From Paractinoplanes pyxinae (GTDB taxonomy: Bacteria > Actinomycetota > Actinomycetes > Mycobacteriales > Micromonosporaceae): 64,000 nt of DNA. Positions 25,956-33,397 of the stretch are shown here, in pieces. The position numbers were made by a program, and so were the translations under genes. The stretch spans positions 124,001 through 188,000 of the forward strand of contig NZ_JAPNTZ010000002.1 in the NCBI RefSeq assembly GCF_026626335.1, given 5' to 3'. Position 1 is the first letter of the stretch. Every line of letters starts with the position of its first letter. Below the pieces are notes generated by a model. That model was not told the DNA's origin. It saw only the letters and a list, made by a program, of their open reading frames with translations, and did not search any database.

Positions 25956-26792
25956 ATGGGCATGCTCTGCGCGGTCAGTTTCAACCGCTACGGCCGCCTC
26001 TACTACCTCGACCCGGGCGAGTTCTCGCCCCAGGTCGGCGACCGTGTGCTCGTGCCCACGGACGACGGCCCCGAGGTGGCGGAGTGCGTCTGGGCGGCGC
26101 AGTGGGTGAGCGAGGACACGTCGGCCTTCCCCAAGGTCGCGGGTCTGGCCGGCGACGACGACCTGCGCCGTGACGAGATGCTGCGCAAGCGCAAGGCGGA
26201 GGCCAAGGTCGCCGCCAAAAAGCTGATCAAGGCGCACGAGCTGCCCATGAAGGTGGTGGCCGTCGACCACGTGCTCGACCAGACCGGCTCGGGCGGCGCC
26301 CGCACCACGATCTATTTCACCGCCCCGCACCGGGTCGATTTCCGTTCCCTCGTACGAGACCTCGGCGCGACACTGCACTGCCGGGTCGAGCTGCGCCAGC
26401 TCTCAGCACGCGACTCGGCCCGCGTCCAGGGCGGCATCGGCTCCTGCGGCCGTGACCTGTGCTGCGCCACGTTCCTGACCGACTTCGAGCCGGTCACCAT
26501 CCGCATGGCGAAAGACCAGGACCTCCCGCTCAACCCCCTACGCATCTCAGGCGCCTGCGGCCGCCTCATGTGCTGCCTGAAGTACGAGCACCCGCTGTAC
26601 CAGTCTTTCCAGGCCTCCGCCCCAGCCGTCGGCAGCCGCGTAACCACCCCCGAGGGCGACGGCCGAGTGGTAGCCCACAGCGTCCCCAAGGACGCAGTGG
26701 TAGTCCGCATGGACGCCGACGGCTCCCGCTGCTCATGCAGCCGAGCCTCCGTCTGCGGCCCCCGCCAGGCCCACGAGGAGCGCTACAACTAA
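25956..26792 (+). CDS. ricT: PSP1/RicT-family protein
   Basis: 278 residues from ATG 25956 (a GTG 6 bases earlier is possible). The PSP1 domain is recognised from MLCAVSFNRYGRLYYLDPGE, VGDRVLVPTDDGPEVAECV and the C-terminal cysteines in IGSCGRDLCCATFL and SGACGRLMCCLKYEH. These are the ligands for the iron-sulfur cluster of RicT (YaaT) in Bacillus, where the Ric complex affects RNA processing and development. A further C-terminal Cys cluster (CSCSRASVCG) is present. The actinobacterial role is not well known. Proximity to holB is conserved. Its 3' end (GAGGAGCGCTACAACTAACG) resembles the unit of the repeat array that follows. Confidence 0.88.
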   Translation: MGMLCAVSFNRYGRLYYLDPGEFSPQVGDRVLVPTDDGPEVAECVWAAQWVSEDTSAFPKVAGLAGDDDLRRDEMLRKRKAEAKVAAKKLIKAHELPMKVVAVDHVLDQTGSGGARTTIYFTAPHRVDFRSLVRDLGATLHCRVELRQLSARDSARVQGGIGSCGRDLCCATFLTDFEPVTIRMAKDQDLPLNPLRISGACGRLMCCLKYEHPLYQSFQASAPAVGSRVTTPEGDGRVVAHSVPKDAVVVRMDADGSRCSCSRASVCGPRQAHEERYN

Positions 26793-27790
26793 CGCCCACG
26801 AGCAACGATCCCCACAAGAAGCGCCGCAACGAGCGCCCGCCAGCGGCAAGCCCTTCGAGGGGTGCCTCAACCAACGCCCGCCGACGGCGCGAGCCCCGGG
26901 AGAGGCGCCACAACGAGCGCCCGCCAGCGGCAAGCCCTTCGAGGGGTGCCTCAACCAACGCCGCCGACGGCGCGAGCCCCGGGAGAGGCGCGACAACGAG
27001 CGCTCGCCAGCGGCAAGCCCTTCGAGGGGTGCCTCAACCAACGCCCGCCGACGGCGAGAGCCCCGGGAAGGGGTGCTACAACCAGTGCCCGCGGGCGGCG
27101 AGGCTTAGTAGGAGCGCTGCAGCTAGCGCCTGCCGGCGGCGAGTTCTGGGAAGGGCGCTGCCACTAGTGCTCGTCGGCGGTGAGCCCCATCAGGAGCGCT
27201 ACAAACTAGCGCCCGCCGTCGGCGAGCCCCGGGACGGGCGGCGACAACTAGTGCCCGCCAGCGGCGAGTCCGCGAGGGGCGCGACAACTAGCGCCCGCCG
27301 ACGGCGAGCCTTACGAGGGGCGCTTCAACCAACGGCCGCTGGCGGCGAGTCCCGGGAGGGGTGCGACAACTAGTGCCCGTCGGCGGTGAGCTCGCGAGGA
27401 GCGCTGCAGCTAGCGCCTGCCGGCGGTGAGTCCGCGAGGGGCGCTTCAACCAACGCCCGCCGGCGGCGAGTTCCGGGAGGGGCGCGACAACTAGCGCCCC
27501 TCGGCGGTGAGCCCCGCGAGGTTCACGAGTGCCTATTTCGACCGGCCGAGGAGCACTGCAACTAACGCCTGGCGGCGGTGAGTCCGAGGCGTGCTTCAAC
27601 CAGCGCCCGCCGGCCCCGAGCTCGCGAGTGCCGCAAGAACGCGAGGGGCGCAAGAACTAGCGCCCGCCGACGGCGAGCCCCGGGACGGGCGCGACAACTA
27701 GTGCCCGCCAGCGGCGAGTCCGCGAGGGGCGGCGACAACTGACGTCGGCCGGCCTCAAGGCCCCGAGGAGCACTACAACCAACGCCAGCC
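26787..27790. repeat. About 24 degenerate copies of a ~41-bp tandem repeat
   Basis: From the last codons of ricT onward, an anchor like CAACTAGCGCCCGCC recurs every 39-43 bases (two intervals are longer, near 27490-27560 and 27600-27655). The unit also contains GGCGGCGAGYCC and GAGGGGCGC. In the first 240 bp the units pair into an 83-bp higher-order repeat (three copies). Several units contain GGAGCGCTACAACTA, nearly identical to the last codons and stop of ricT. No gene is convincing here. Open frames through it are repetitive and shift phase because 41 is not a multiple of three. Confidence 0.88.
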
Positions 27791-27937
27791 GGCGGCGGGG
27801 ACACCAGTCGGCGCGCCAACTTCCCAACACGAGCCGAGGTTCGCCCCTCGTCGAGGTACGTCTTTGCGACGAACTCGAGCAACCGCTGCTGAACGCGGCG
27901 CGGCCGTGTTCGTGGCGGCGTCGGCATCAGGCCGTGC

Positions 27938-29662
27938 TCAGCGGATCACGATGGGTGCCTCGATTCGGTGGGGGATCAGCGGGTCTTGTGGGTGCAGCCA
28001 GGCGGTGTCGGGTGCGCCGTGTGGGTCGGAGGTCCATTTGCGACAGATCTTGTCGACGCCGATGGGGTGGATGGTCAGCGTGCCGTCGGTGGCGATGTGC
28101 AGGCGTAGGAAGCTTTTCGCGTCCTCGATGCTCTGGCCCGCGTAGAGCTCGTTCACATTGACGTCGACTGTGGATGCGATCAGCAGGTACAGCGCCGTCA
28201 GCTGGGTGGCTAGGAAGCCGATGACTGGGCCGTACAAGACGGCGGCGACCAGCGGGGGGCCCGGCCAGGCCCAGTCGTGGAACGGCAGCTGGAGCCACAC
28301 CCAGGTGCCGCCGATGGCCAGGCCGATGTGGGCTAACGCGTGCAGCAAGCCGGCTATCCAATGGCGGGCGTGCTTGGGCCTGTCGGCCTTCGGCGGCTGG
28401 GCGAACGCCACCGAGCCGGCCAGGATGAGCACGAGCATGACAGTGAGCGGGATGCTGAACAGTCGCTGCACGATGCCCGCATTGCCGGCGGCCGCGCCCG
28501 CCATGGCCAGCATGGTGAGCACGTGCAGGATGCCGAGCATCGTGACGAAGCCGGGGTTGCGCGTCGGCACCCGGCGGAACACGCCCCAGGCCATCCGCTT
28601 CGAGGCGGCCGCGTCGGGATAGGACGACTGGAACGCGTACGGCTTGCTGACGCTCCGACCGCGGGTCAACGTGTCGGGCTGGGGCACGACCAGCTCTTTC
28701 GGCAGTTGCTGGGTGCCGAGCAAGTAGGCGCCGCCGCCACCGCACGTGATCAGCTCGCGGTCAGGGTGGCTGTAGCGCGCATAGTGGTGCAGGTCGCCGG
28801 AGACGAGCACGCGCGTGGACGCGCCGGTCGGGTCGAGCGTCTTGCGGATGAAGTAGTCGATGGCGTCGTACTCTTCCGGCTTGTCGACCGACTTGACCCA
28901 CTTCGGCGACGGGGTCATCAGGATCACGCGGTCTTGCGGGCCGACGTGCCGGGCCGCCTGCTCGAAGTACCCGAGCTGGGGGTCGTCGATGTAGGCGCCG
29001 AACTGCTCGTCGATCGCGAACAGCCACCAGTCGGCCGGCAGCTTGACCGCGAAGTAGGAGCGGCGCTGCTCGGTGCGCCAACCGCCGATGTGACCGTCGC
29101 GGCGGCGGGCGAAGAGCCGGATGAACGCGGTGAGACCGTCGTACCAGTCGTGGTTGCCCGGCAGCGCGAACAGCGTCGGCTGCGGCGAACCGATCGGCGG
29201 CTCGGGCAGCGCGGCGCGGTAGGGGCCCTTCATCCGGCTCTCGTACCCGTCGCCGCTGGCCAGCGGATAGACCTGGTCGCCGCCCATGAGCAGCAGCCGG
29301 CCGCGGGGCAGCGAGGCGCCGTCGACCTGGAGGTTCGGCTGAGCCAGGAGGTAGGCCACCGAATACGTCGCGTCGAAGCCGTCGCCCAGGTCGGCCACGT
29401 AGTCGAGCCAGAGCTCGCCGTCCTCGGTCTGCGAATGGTCGAACCAGTCGCCGTCGAGCGCGTTCTGCAGCTCACGCTTGTCGAGATAGGCCCCGAAGAG
29501 GACGGCCAGCAAGGTGCGCAAGCCGGTGCTGAGCAGGAGGAGGGGCGCGAGCCAGCCGACCGGGCGCTGCGGCGTGAAGCCCAGCTCCTGCGGATCCATG
29601 CTCGCGGGCCGGGGCGGCACGACCTGGCCCGTGGGGGGCGGTTGCGGGTGATCGACGGTCAC
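27938..29662 (-). CDS. Membrane-associated calcineurin-like metallophosphoesterase
   Basis: 574 residues from a GTG. The N-terminal half has metallophosphoesterase features: LLLMGGDQVYP (metal-binding Asp), LFALPGNHDWYDG (GNH[D]), and VSGDLHHYARY (second His pair). The first block (usually DxH) is replaced by a segment around ADLGDGFD, so one metal site needs checking. A hydrophobic helix lies near residues 35-55 (WLAPLLLLSTGLRTLLAVLF), and about four to five transmembrane helices lie at residues 370-500. It is probably a membrane-anchored phosphoesterase. Substrate unknown. No operon partner. Confidence 0.85.
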   Translation of the reverse strand: MTVDHPQPPPTGQVVPPRPASMDPQELGFTPQRPVGWLAPLLLLSTGLRTLLAVLFGAYLDKRELQNALDGDWFDHSQTEDGELWLDYVADLGDGFDATYSVAYLLAQPNLQVDGASLPRGRLLLMGGDQVYPLASGDGYESRMKGPYRAALPEPPIGSPQPTLFALPGNHDWYDGLTAFIRLFARRRDGHIGGWRTEQRRSYFAVKLPADWWLFAIDEQFGAYIDDPQLGYFEQAARHVGPQDRVILMTPSPKWVKSVDKPEEYDAIDYFIRKTLDPTGASTRVLVSGDLHHYARYSHPDRELITCGGGGAYLLGTQQLPKELVVPQPDTLTRGRSVSKPYAFQSSYPDAAASKRMAWGVFRRVPTRNPGFVTMLGILHVLTMLAMAGAAAGNAGIVQRLFSIPLTVMLVLILAGSVAFAQPPKADRPKHARHWIAGLLHALAHIGLAIGGTWVWLQLPFHDWAWPGPPLVAAVLYGPVIGFLATQLTALYLLIASTVDVNVNELYAGQSIEDAKSFLRLHIATDGTLTIHPIGVDKICRKWTSDPHGAPDTAWLHPQDPLIPHRIEAPIVIR

Positions 29663-29771
29663 GCCAGGCAGAGTAGACCCGCCCTCCGACAGAACCGCTG
29701 TCCGATTCCGTCGATCTCTGGGGGTGGCCCCGCGAGGCGTCCGGCGGCATACCGTACACTTGTTTCTCGTT

Positions 29772-29845
29772 GCCGCCTTAGCTCAGTCGGCTAGAGCGAC
29801 GCACTCGTAATGCGTAGGTCGACGGTTCGATTCCGTCAGGCGGCT
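29772..29845 (+). tRNA. tRNA-Thr (anticodon CGT)
   Basis: A complete cloverleaf: acceptor GCCGCCT pairs with AGGCGGC. The D-arm is GCTCAGTCGGCTAGAGC. The anticodon stem ACGCA/TGCGT closes loop CTCGTAA (anticodon CGT, reads ACG). The T-arm is GACGG TTCGATT CCGTC, with discriminator T. The genomic CCA follows at 29846-29848. No integrated element is visible at its 3' end. Confidence 0.97.
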
Positions 29846-29851
29846 CCACGC

Positions 29852-29880
29852 AGAAGCCCAGGTCACCGACCTGGGCTTCT
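29852..29880 (+). terminator. tRNA terminator
   Basis: A perfect 12-bp stem, AGAAGCCCAGGT/ACCTGGGCTTCT, with a 5-base loop. It starts 7 bases after the tRNA discriminator base and may also serve the convergent PfpI gene. Confidence 0.88.
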
Positions 29881-29900
29881 GGCATTTCGGCGTACGGTGT

Positions 29901-30443
29901 TCAGGCCTTGGCCACAGCGGAGAGCAGTTCGTCGGTGAAGGCGGGGATGTCGTCCGGCTTCCGGCTGGTGATCAGGTTGCCGTCGACGAAGACCTGCTCG
30001 TCGACCCAGGTGGCGCCCGCGTTGGTCAGGTCGGTGCGCAGGCTGGGCCAGCTGGTGAGCGTGCGGCCGTCGACAACCCCGGCCTCGATCAGCGTCCACG
30101 GGCCGTGGCAGATAGCGGCGACCGGCTTGCCCGCGTTGACGAACTCCCGAACGAAATTGACGGCGTCGGGATTCGTACGAAGGAAATCGGGGTTGGCCAC
30201 GCCGCCGGGGAGCACAAGGGCGTCGTAATCGCTCGCGCTGGCGTCCTTGATCGGCTTTTCGACGGGATATTTGCCGGCCGGATCCATGTGGTTGACGGCC
30301 TGGATCTCGTCGTCCTTGATCGAAACCAGTTCGGCCGTGCCGCCGGCGGATTCGACTGCCTTGCGAGGCTCGGTGTATTCGACCTCTTCCACCCCGTCGG
30401 TGGCGAGGAACGCGATCCGCTTGCCCTGGATCGACGTCGTCAT
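29901..30443 (-). CDS. DJ-1/PfpI-family protein (class I glutamine amidotransferase-like)
   Basis: 180 residues. The nucleophile elbow is AAICHGPWTL (Cys about residue 110, with His next to it). The acidic residue that tunes the Cys lies in the N-terminal TDGVEEVEY segment. The stretch DYDALVLPGGVANPDFLR is typical of PfpI. Members act as proteases, deglycases or stress proteins, and the precise activity is unknown. The ATG has AAAGGAGC upstream. The DUF2231 gene lies 18 bases upstream on the same strand, so the two probably form one transcript ending at the tRNA terminator. Confidence 0.88.
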   Translation of the reverse strand: MTTSIQGKRIAFLATDGVEEVEYTEPRKAVESAGGTAELVSIKDDEIQAVNHMDPAGKYPVEKPIKDASASDYDALVLPGGVANPDFLRTNPDAVNFVREFVNAGKPVAAICHGPWTLIEAGVVDGRTLTSWPSLRTDLTNAGATWVDEQVFVDGNLITSRKPDDIPAFTDELLSAVAKA

Positions 30444-30461
30444 GAGGGGCTCCTTTCGGCT

Positions 30462-30920
30462 TTAGTAGCCGCGGTTCCCCACAGCGGCCCGGGCAAACGC
30501 CGGGGTGCGCCCATTGGCGAGCTCGCCGCCGAACCAGGCGCCGAAGCCGGAGATGGCCAGCGCGAGCAGTTCGAGCAGGAAGAGGCCGACGCCGGCCTGA
30601 CGGTTCGGATCCCCGACGCGAACCATGACGATCACGGCGAAGAGAAAAAGCACGCCCATGTTGAGCAGCAGACGCAGCACACCGATCCGCTTGGCCACCG
30701 GCCGGTGGACAAAGGCCAGGTCAACGGCGCCCGCGACGGCAGCCGCCACGCCGCCGACCAGACCGGCCACGACGTTCCAGTAGGCCAGCGATCCGACGAT
30801 GGCCGGCGCCCCGAGCAGGTTGGCAAGATCGAAAATGATCGCCATCGCGAACAGTCCCAGGGGGAACATCACCAGGATGGGTTGCACCGCTTGGCCCGCG
30901 ATCTTCAGTCGGCTCTCCAT
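30462..30920 (-). CDS. DUF2231 membrane protein
   Basis: 152 residues with four predicted transmembrane helices: ILVMFPLGLFAMAIIFDLA, VVAGLVGGVAAAVAGAVDLA, MGVLFLFAVIVMVRV and GLFLLELLALAISGFGAWFG. The ending GAWFGGELANG is the DUF2231 signature. Function is unknown. It is first of a two-gene unit with the PfpI-like protein, a pairing that suggests a stress role (inference only). Confidence 0.82.
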   Translation of the reverse strand: MESRLKIAGQAVQPILVMFPLGLFAMAIIFDLANLLGAPAIVGSLAYWNVVAGLVGGVAAAVAGAVDLAFVHRPVAKRIGVLRLLLNMGVLFLFAVIVMVRVGDPNRQAGVGLFLLELLALAISGFGAWFGGELANGRTPAFARAAVGNRGY

Positions 30921-31056
30921 GCGGATAATCGCCCTTCTACCTGCACTTTCACAGGATTGACAGTGGCTTCCGACGCTTGGGCTACCCGGTCGGTTCGTCT
31001 ATGAAACGCCACAACCCGGTCAGAGTGACGCGCCCCTCACGCCAGGCGGCTTGTAC

Positions 31057-31080
31057 GCAATCTGCAACATGGCAGATTGC
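31057..31080. promoter_or_regulatory. Perfect 9-bp inverted repeat, candidate operator
   Basis: GCAATCTGC (31057-31065) and GCAGATTGC (31072-31080) are separated by six bases. The element is in the 401-bp gap between the DUF2231 and DUF6232 genes, about 240 bp upstream of the latter, and is followed by AT-richer sequence. It could be an operator or the 5' hairpin of a short transcript. Confidence 0.5.
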
Positions 31081-31159
31081 TTTGTAGCGGACAGCCGTAC
31101 GGCATGCTCTACTGGTTGCAGAGCAACAAGGGCGGAGTTGGAGGGGAGAGGTCCAAAAC

Positions 31160-31189
31160 AACGGCACCCGGCGGCAACCGGGTGCCGTT
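31160..31189 (+). terminator. Strong hairpin upstream of the DUF6232 gene
   Basis: A perfect 12-bp stem, AACGGCACCCGG/CCGGGTGCCGTT, with a 6-base loop. No coding gene ends just before it on the plus strand, so it could end a short untranslated RNA starting after 31080 or act as an attenuator for the gene at 31322. The rest of the gap (30921-31056, 31190-31321) holds no gene. Confidence 0.6.
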
Positions 31190-31321
31190 ATCGCCTCTGC
31201 AGCGTTCTCTGTTGACTTCGAAGCTGATGTCTGACGCGCGAGGCTGGAAACTATCTCTCTCTAGAGCCCATGGTGGCCCGGTCTTCCTTTCCTCGCAAGA
31301 AGCAGCGGAGAGGAGTGCACC

Positions 31322-31771
31322 ATGAGTAAACGTATCTACTACAGCCGTAAAGACGCCGTGGTGACCGACCAACTCTTCATCTGGCGCACTAAGCCCCTGA
31401 AGAGCTTCGCCGTACGAGACTTGCGCAATGTAGGAGTCGTGCGGGCCACCGCCCGGCCCGCCTCCCCGGCCATCGTGATGGCGGCCGCCGTCATCACAGT
31501 AGTCGCCGTAGGCGCCGGATGGACGATGTTCCAGCCCTCTACCGCCCTCGCCGTAGGACTACTCGCCGTGACGGTTCCCCTGGCTTGCATCCTGCCCTCG
31601 ATGGTCCGCCGGCCACGAGGATGGGAGCTGCACGCCCTCTATCGCGGTTCCGAGGTGGTTCTCTATGCCTGCGCTGATGAACGTCAATTCAACCAGGTAA
31701 AGCGGGCTTTGCGGCGGTCGCTGGAGGACGCGAGACCACCCGAGAGGGGGCTTGACCTGGCGGCAGCTTGA
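31322..31771 (+). CDS. DUF6232-like membrane protein
   Basis: 149 residues with a strong ribosome site (GGAGAGGAG) before the ATG. The N-terminal beta region RIYYSRKDAVVTDQLFIWRT resembles the DUF6232 pattern. Two transmembrane helices follow (IVMAAAVITVVAVGAGW; ALAVGLLAVTVPLACIL), then a cytoplasmic beta-rich end with a long helix (DERQFNQVKRALRRSLEDA). Function unknown. It lies at the left edge of the lower-GC island with the XRE/DUF397 genes. Confidence 0.7.
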   Translation: MSKRIYYSRKDAVVTDQLFIWRTKPLKSFAVRDLRNVGVVRATARPASPAIVMAAAVITVVAVGAGWTMFQPSTALAVGLLAVTVPLACILPSMVRRPRGWELHALYRGSEVVLYACADERQFNQVKRALRRSLEDARPPERGLDLAAA

Positions 31772-31850
31772 ACCGAGGCGCTGTTGACCTCGTAGTTTGC
31801 CAAAACCGCACCCCTCCGCAATCGTTCTGATAGGACGGTACTAGAGTGCA

Positions 31851-31882
31851 CCTCGCTGACTGCTAGCTAGCAGTCAGCGAGG
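31851..31882. promoter_or_regulatory. Perfect 32-bp palindrome upstream of the first XRE gene
   Basis: The half-site CCTCGCTGACTGCTAG is followed directly by its exact complement, with no spacer. It begins three bases after a -10-like TAGAGT (31842-31847), so it covers the expected transcription start. It ends 48 bp before the regulator's ATG. It may be an autoregulatory operator or a cruciform or RNA hairpin. Confidence 0.8.
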
Positions 31883-31910
31883 TAGCAGCTTCATCGGTAA
31901 CACCGACCTA

Positions 31911-31924
31911 CTTCAACGTTGAAG
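31911..31924 (+). promoter_or_regulatory. Palindrome overlapping the XRE ribosome site
   Basis: CTTCAAC/GTTGAAG is a perfect 14-bp palindrome whose right arm forms part of the Shine-Dalgarno GAAGGA of the gene at 31930. The paralogous gene at 33398 has CTTCAACGACGAAG at the same place (33379-33392). A hairpin would hide the ribosome site. Confidence 0.5.
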
Positions 31925-31929
31925 GATTT

Positions 31930-32859
31930 ATGGCCGAGGGTGAATTGCCCACCGTCGCGCGCCGGCGTGTTCGCATTGCGATCCGCGAGGCCCGTGAGGC
32001 GATTCCGCTTACCCAGGCACAGGTCGCGGAAGAGATGGAGTGGTCCCTCAGTAAGGTCATCCGTATCGAGAACGGTGACGTGTCACTCTCGATCAACGAC
32101 CTCCGTGGCTTGATGACCCTGCTCGGCATACGGGACAAGGCACGGGTGGAGTCGCTGCTCGCCGACGCGCGAATCGCCAAGACTCGCAAGCGGGCCGCCT
32201 GGTGGGAGGATGCGCGCTTCCGCGGAAACACCTCGGACGACTTCCGGAAATTCCTCGAGTACGAGGCGGAGGCGACGGAGCTGCGGTCGTTCAACGTCTA
32301 CTACGTGCATGGTCCGCTGCAGACTCCGGAGTACGCGGCCGCGCTGACCGGTCCCTGGGTGGACGACGGCACCGACGACTCCGATGGCGTGTTCTCACAA
32401 GAGAAAATCGACGCTCTGGTCGAGATTAGGCGCCAGCGTCGCGACGCCATGCTTCGGCGTACGGACCCGCTCAAGTACTACTTCCTCGCTGATCAGTCCG
32501 TGTTCATGCGGCCGATCGGCGGTTTGCATATCTTCATTCCGCAGCTGGAACAGATTGTCCGACTCGCCGAGGACGGACTCTTTCAGATGCGCATGCTGCC
32601 GTTCGACCTCGCCCAGACCATCGCGAACAACGGCAGCTTCGAACTTCTGACGGTCGACCCACTTCATCCGGATCGCGAAGTGATGTATCGCGAGAACGGC
32701 GTGGAAGACCAGATCGTGGAACAGCCTGCCGAGATCCGGCGGCATCGAAAGCGTTTCAACCAACTTTGGCAGGCTGCTGCTGACGAGAGCGACACAATTG
32801 CTTTCGTCAGAGAGCGAATAAAAGTTCTGGGATCGACCTCTCCGAGCCCTCGAAGTTGA
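31930..32859 (+). CDS. XRE-family regulator with DUF5753 (WhiJ-like)
   Basis: 309 residues. The N-terminal HTH is LTQAQVAEEMEWSLSKVIRI within residues 28-60. The rest is the DUF5753 domain (LRSFNVYYVHGPLQTPEYAA; IGGLHIFIPQLEQIV; LPFDLAQTIANNGSFELL). Such proteins act with small DUF397 (BldB-like) partners in Streptomyces, WhiJ being the studied example, in developmental control. A DUF397 gene follows 45 bp downstream. GC content is lower than in neighbouring housekeeping genes, suggesting horizontal origin. Perfect palindromes precede the gene. Confidence 0.92.
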   Translation: MAEGELPTVARRRVRIAIREAREAIPLTQAQVAEEMEWSLSKVIRIENGDVSLSINDLRGLMTLLGIRDKARVESLLADARIAKTRKRAAWWEDARFRGNTSDDFRKFLEYEAEATELRSFNVYYVHGPLQTPEYAAALTGPWVDDGTDDSDGVFSQEKIDALVEIRRQRRDAMLRRTDPLKYYFLADQSVFMRPIGGLHIFIPQLEQIVRLAEDGLFQMRMLPFDLAQTIANNGSFELLTVDPLHPDREVMYRENGVEDQIVEQPAEIRRHRKRFNQLWQAAADESDTIAFVRERIKVLGSTSPSPRS

Positions 32860-32904
32860 CTAACTCAACAATATTATATAAACACCGAAGGGAAAACAGG
32901 GAAA

Positions 32905-33099
32905 ATGCGAGAGGTCGAGTCGCCTCAGTGGCGTAAGAGCAGCCGCTGCGCGAGTGGGAACTGCGTCGAAGTGGCCAAGGTCGACGGTCAGTACCTGATC
33001 CGGGACAGCAAGAATCCCGACCAGCAGCCCCACACGTTCTCGGAGGCCGAGTGGGTCGCGTTCAAGGCAGGAATTGGGGCCGGCGACTTCGACTTCTGA
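32905..33099 (+). CDS. DUF397 (BldB-like) protein
   Basis: 64 residues. It has the DUF397 signature: WRKSSRCASGNCVEVAKVDG, then LIRDSKNPDQ and the closing FSEAEWVAFKAGIGAGDFDF. It is the probable cognate partner of the XRE-DUF5753 protein 45 bp upstream. BldB, the studied member, is a small dimeric protein needed for Streptomyces development. Two terminators follow, so this gene ends the transcription unit. Confidence 0.92.
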   Translation: MREVESPQWRKSSRCASGNCVEVAKVDGQYLIRDSKNPDQQPHTFSEAEWVAFKAGIGAGDFDF

Positions 33100-33112
33100 T
33101 CGGTTTTCCGCG

Positions 33113-33137
33113 TCACCCGCCTGGTGCGGGAGTTTTT
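33113..33137 (+). terminator. First terminator after the DUF397 gene
   Basis: Stem CCCGC/GCGGG with loop CTGGT, followed by AGTTTTT. It starts about 15 bases after the stop. Confidence 0.7.
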
Positions 33138-33143
33138 CCGTGT

Positions 33144-33170
33144 GGGGCGACATGTATTTTATGTCGCCCC
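33144..33170 (+). terminator. Second, strong intrinsic terminator
   Basis: A perfect 10-bp stem, GGGGCGACAT/ATGTCGCCCC, loop GTATTTT, followed by TTTTAA. It is a canonical rho-independent terminator, unusual in this GC-rich genome. Confidence 0.9.
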
Positions 33171-33397
33171 TTTTAATTCAAGTCCTTTTGATCATGCTTT
33201 ACGCTTGTCGTGCGAAGCCGAAAAGACGTGCTTAACTGCCTATATGCTGCAGAAATTCGTCGGGGATGTCAAGCATTATGACGCTCTCATTCTAATGGAG
33301 AAAAGTTCGACGCAAGGCTGGTGTTTCGTGGCAGGAAGGCGGCATACTGTCTACGGCGGTATTTATTGGTTGAGCAGACTTCAACGACGAAGGAAAT
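33171..33397. other. AT-rich spacer, probable promoter of the second XRE gene
   Basis: This spacer is clearly AT-richer than its surroundings and has no convincing gene. A -10-like CATACTGT is near 33340, about 55 bases before the start codon. Confidence 0.4.

Noticed and set aside
26459..27373. Open frame continuing through the ~41-bp repeats
   Set aside because: It starts inside ricT in another frame and its translation is repetitive Arg/Pro/Ser; the period is not a multiple of three and no ribosome site is present.
26787..27790. CRISPR array
   Set aside because: The repeat units are contiguous and degenerate with no unique spacers, and no cas genes are nearby.
29772..29900. tRNA-Thr as an integration site of a mobile element
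   Set aside because: No integrase, no second copy of the tRNA 3' end and ordinary genes on both sides.
31077..31325. 82-residue frame upstream of the DUF6232 gene
   Set aside because: It crosses the terminator hairpin, lacks a ribosome site and domain, and ends on the start codon of the real gene.
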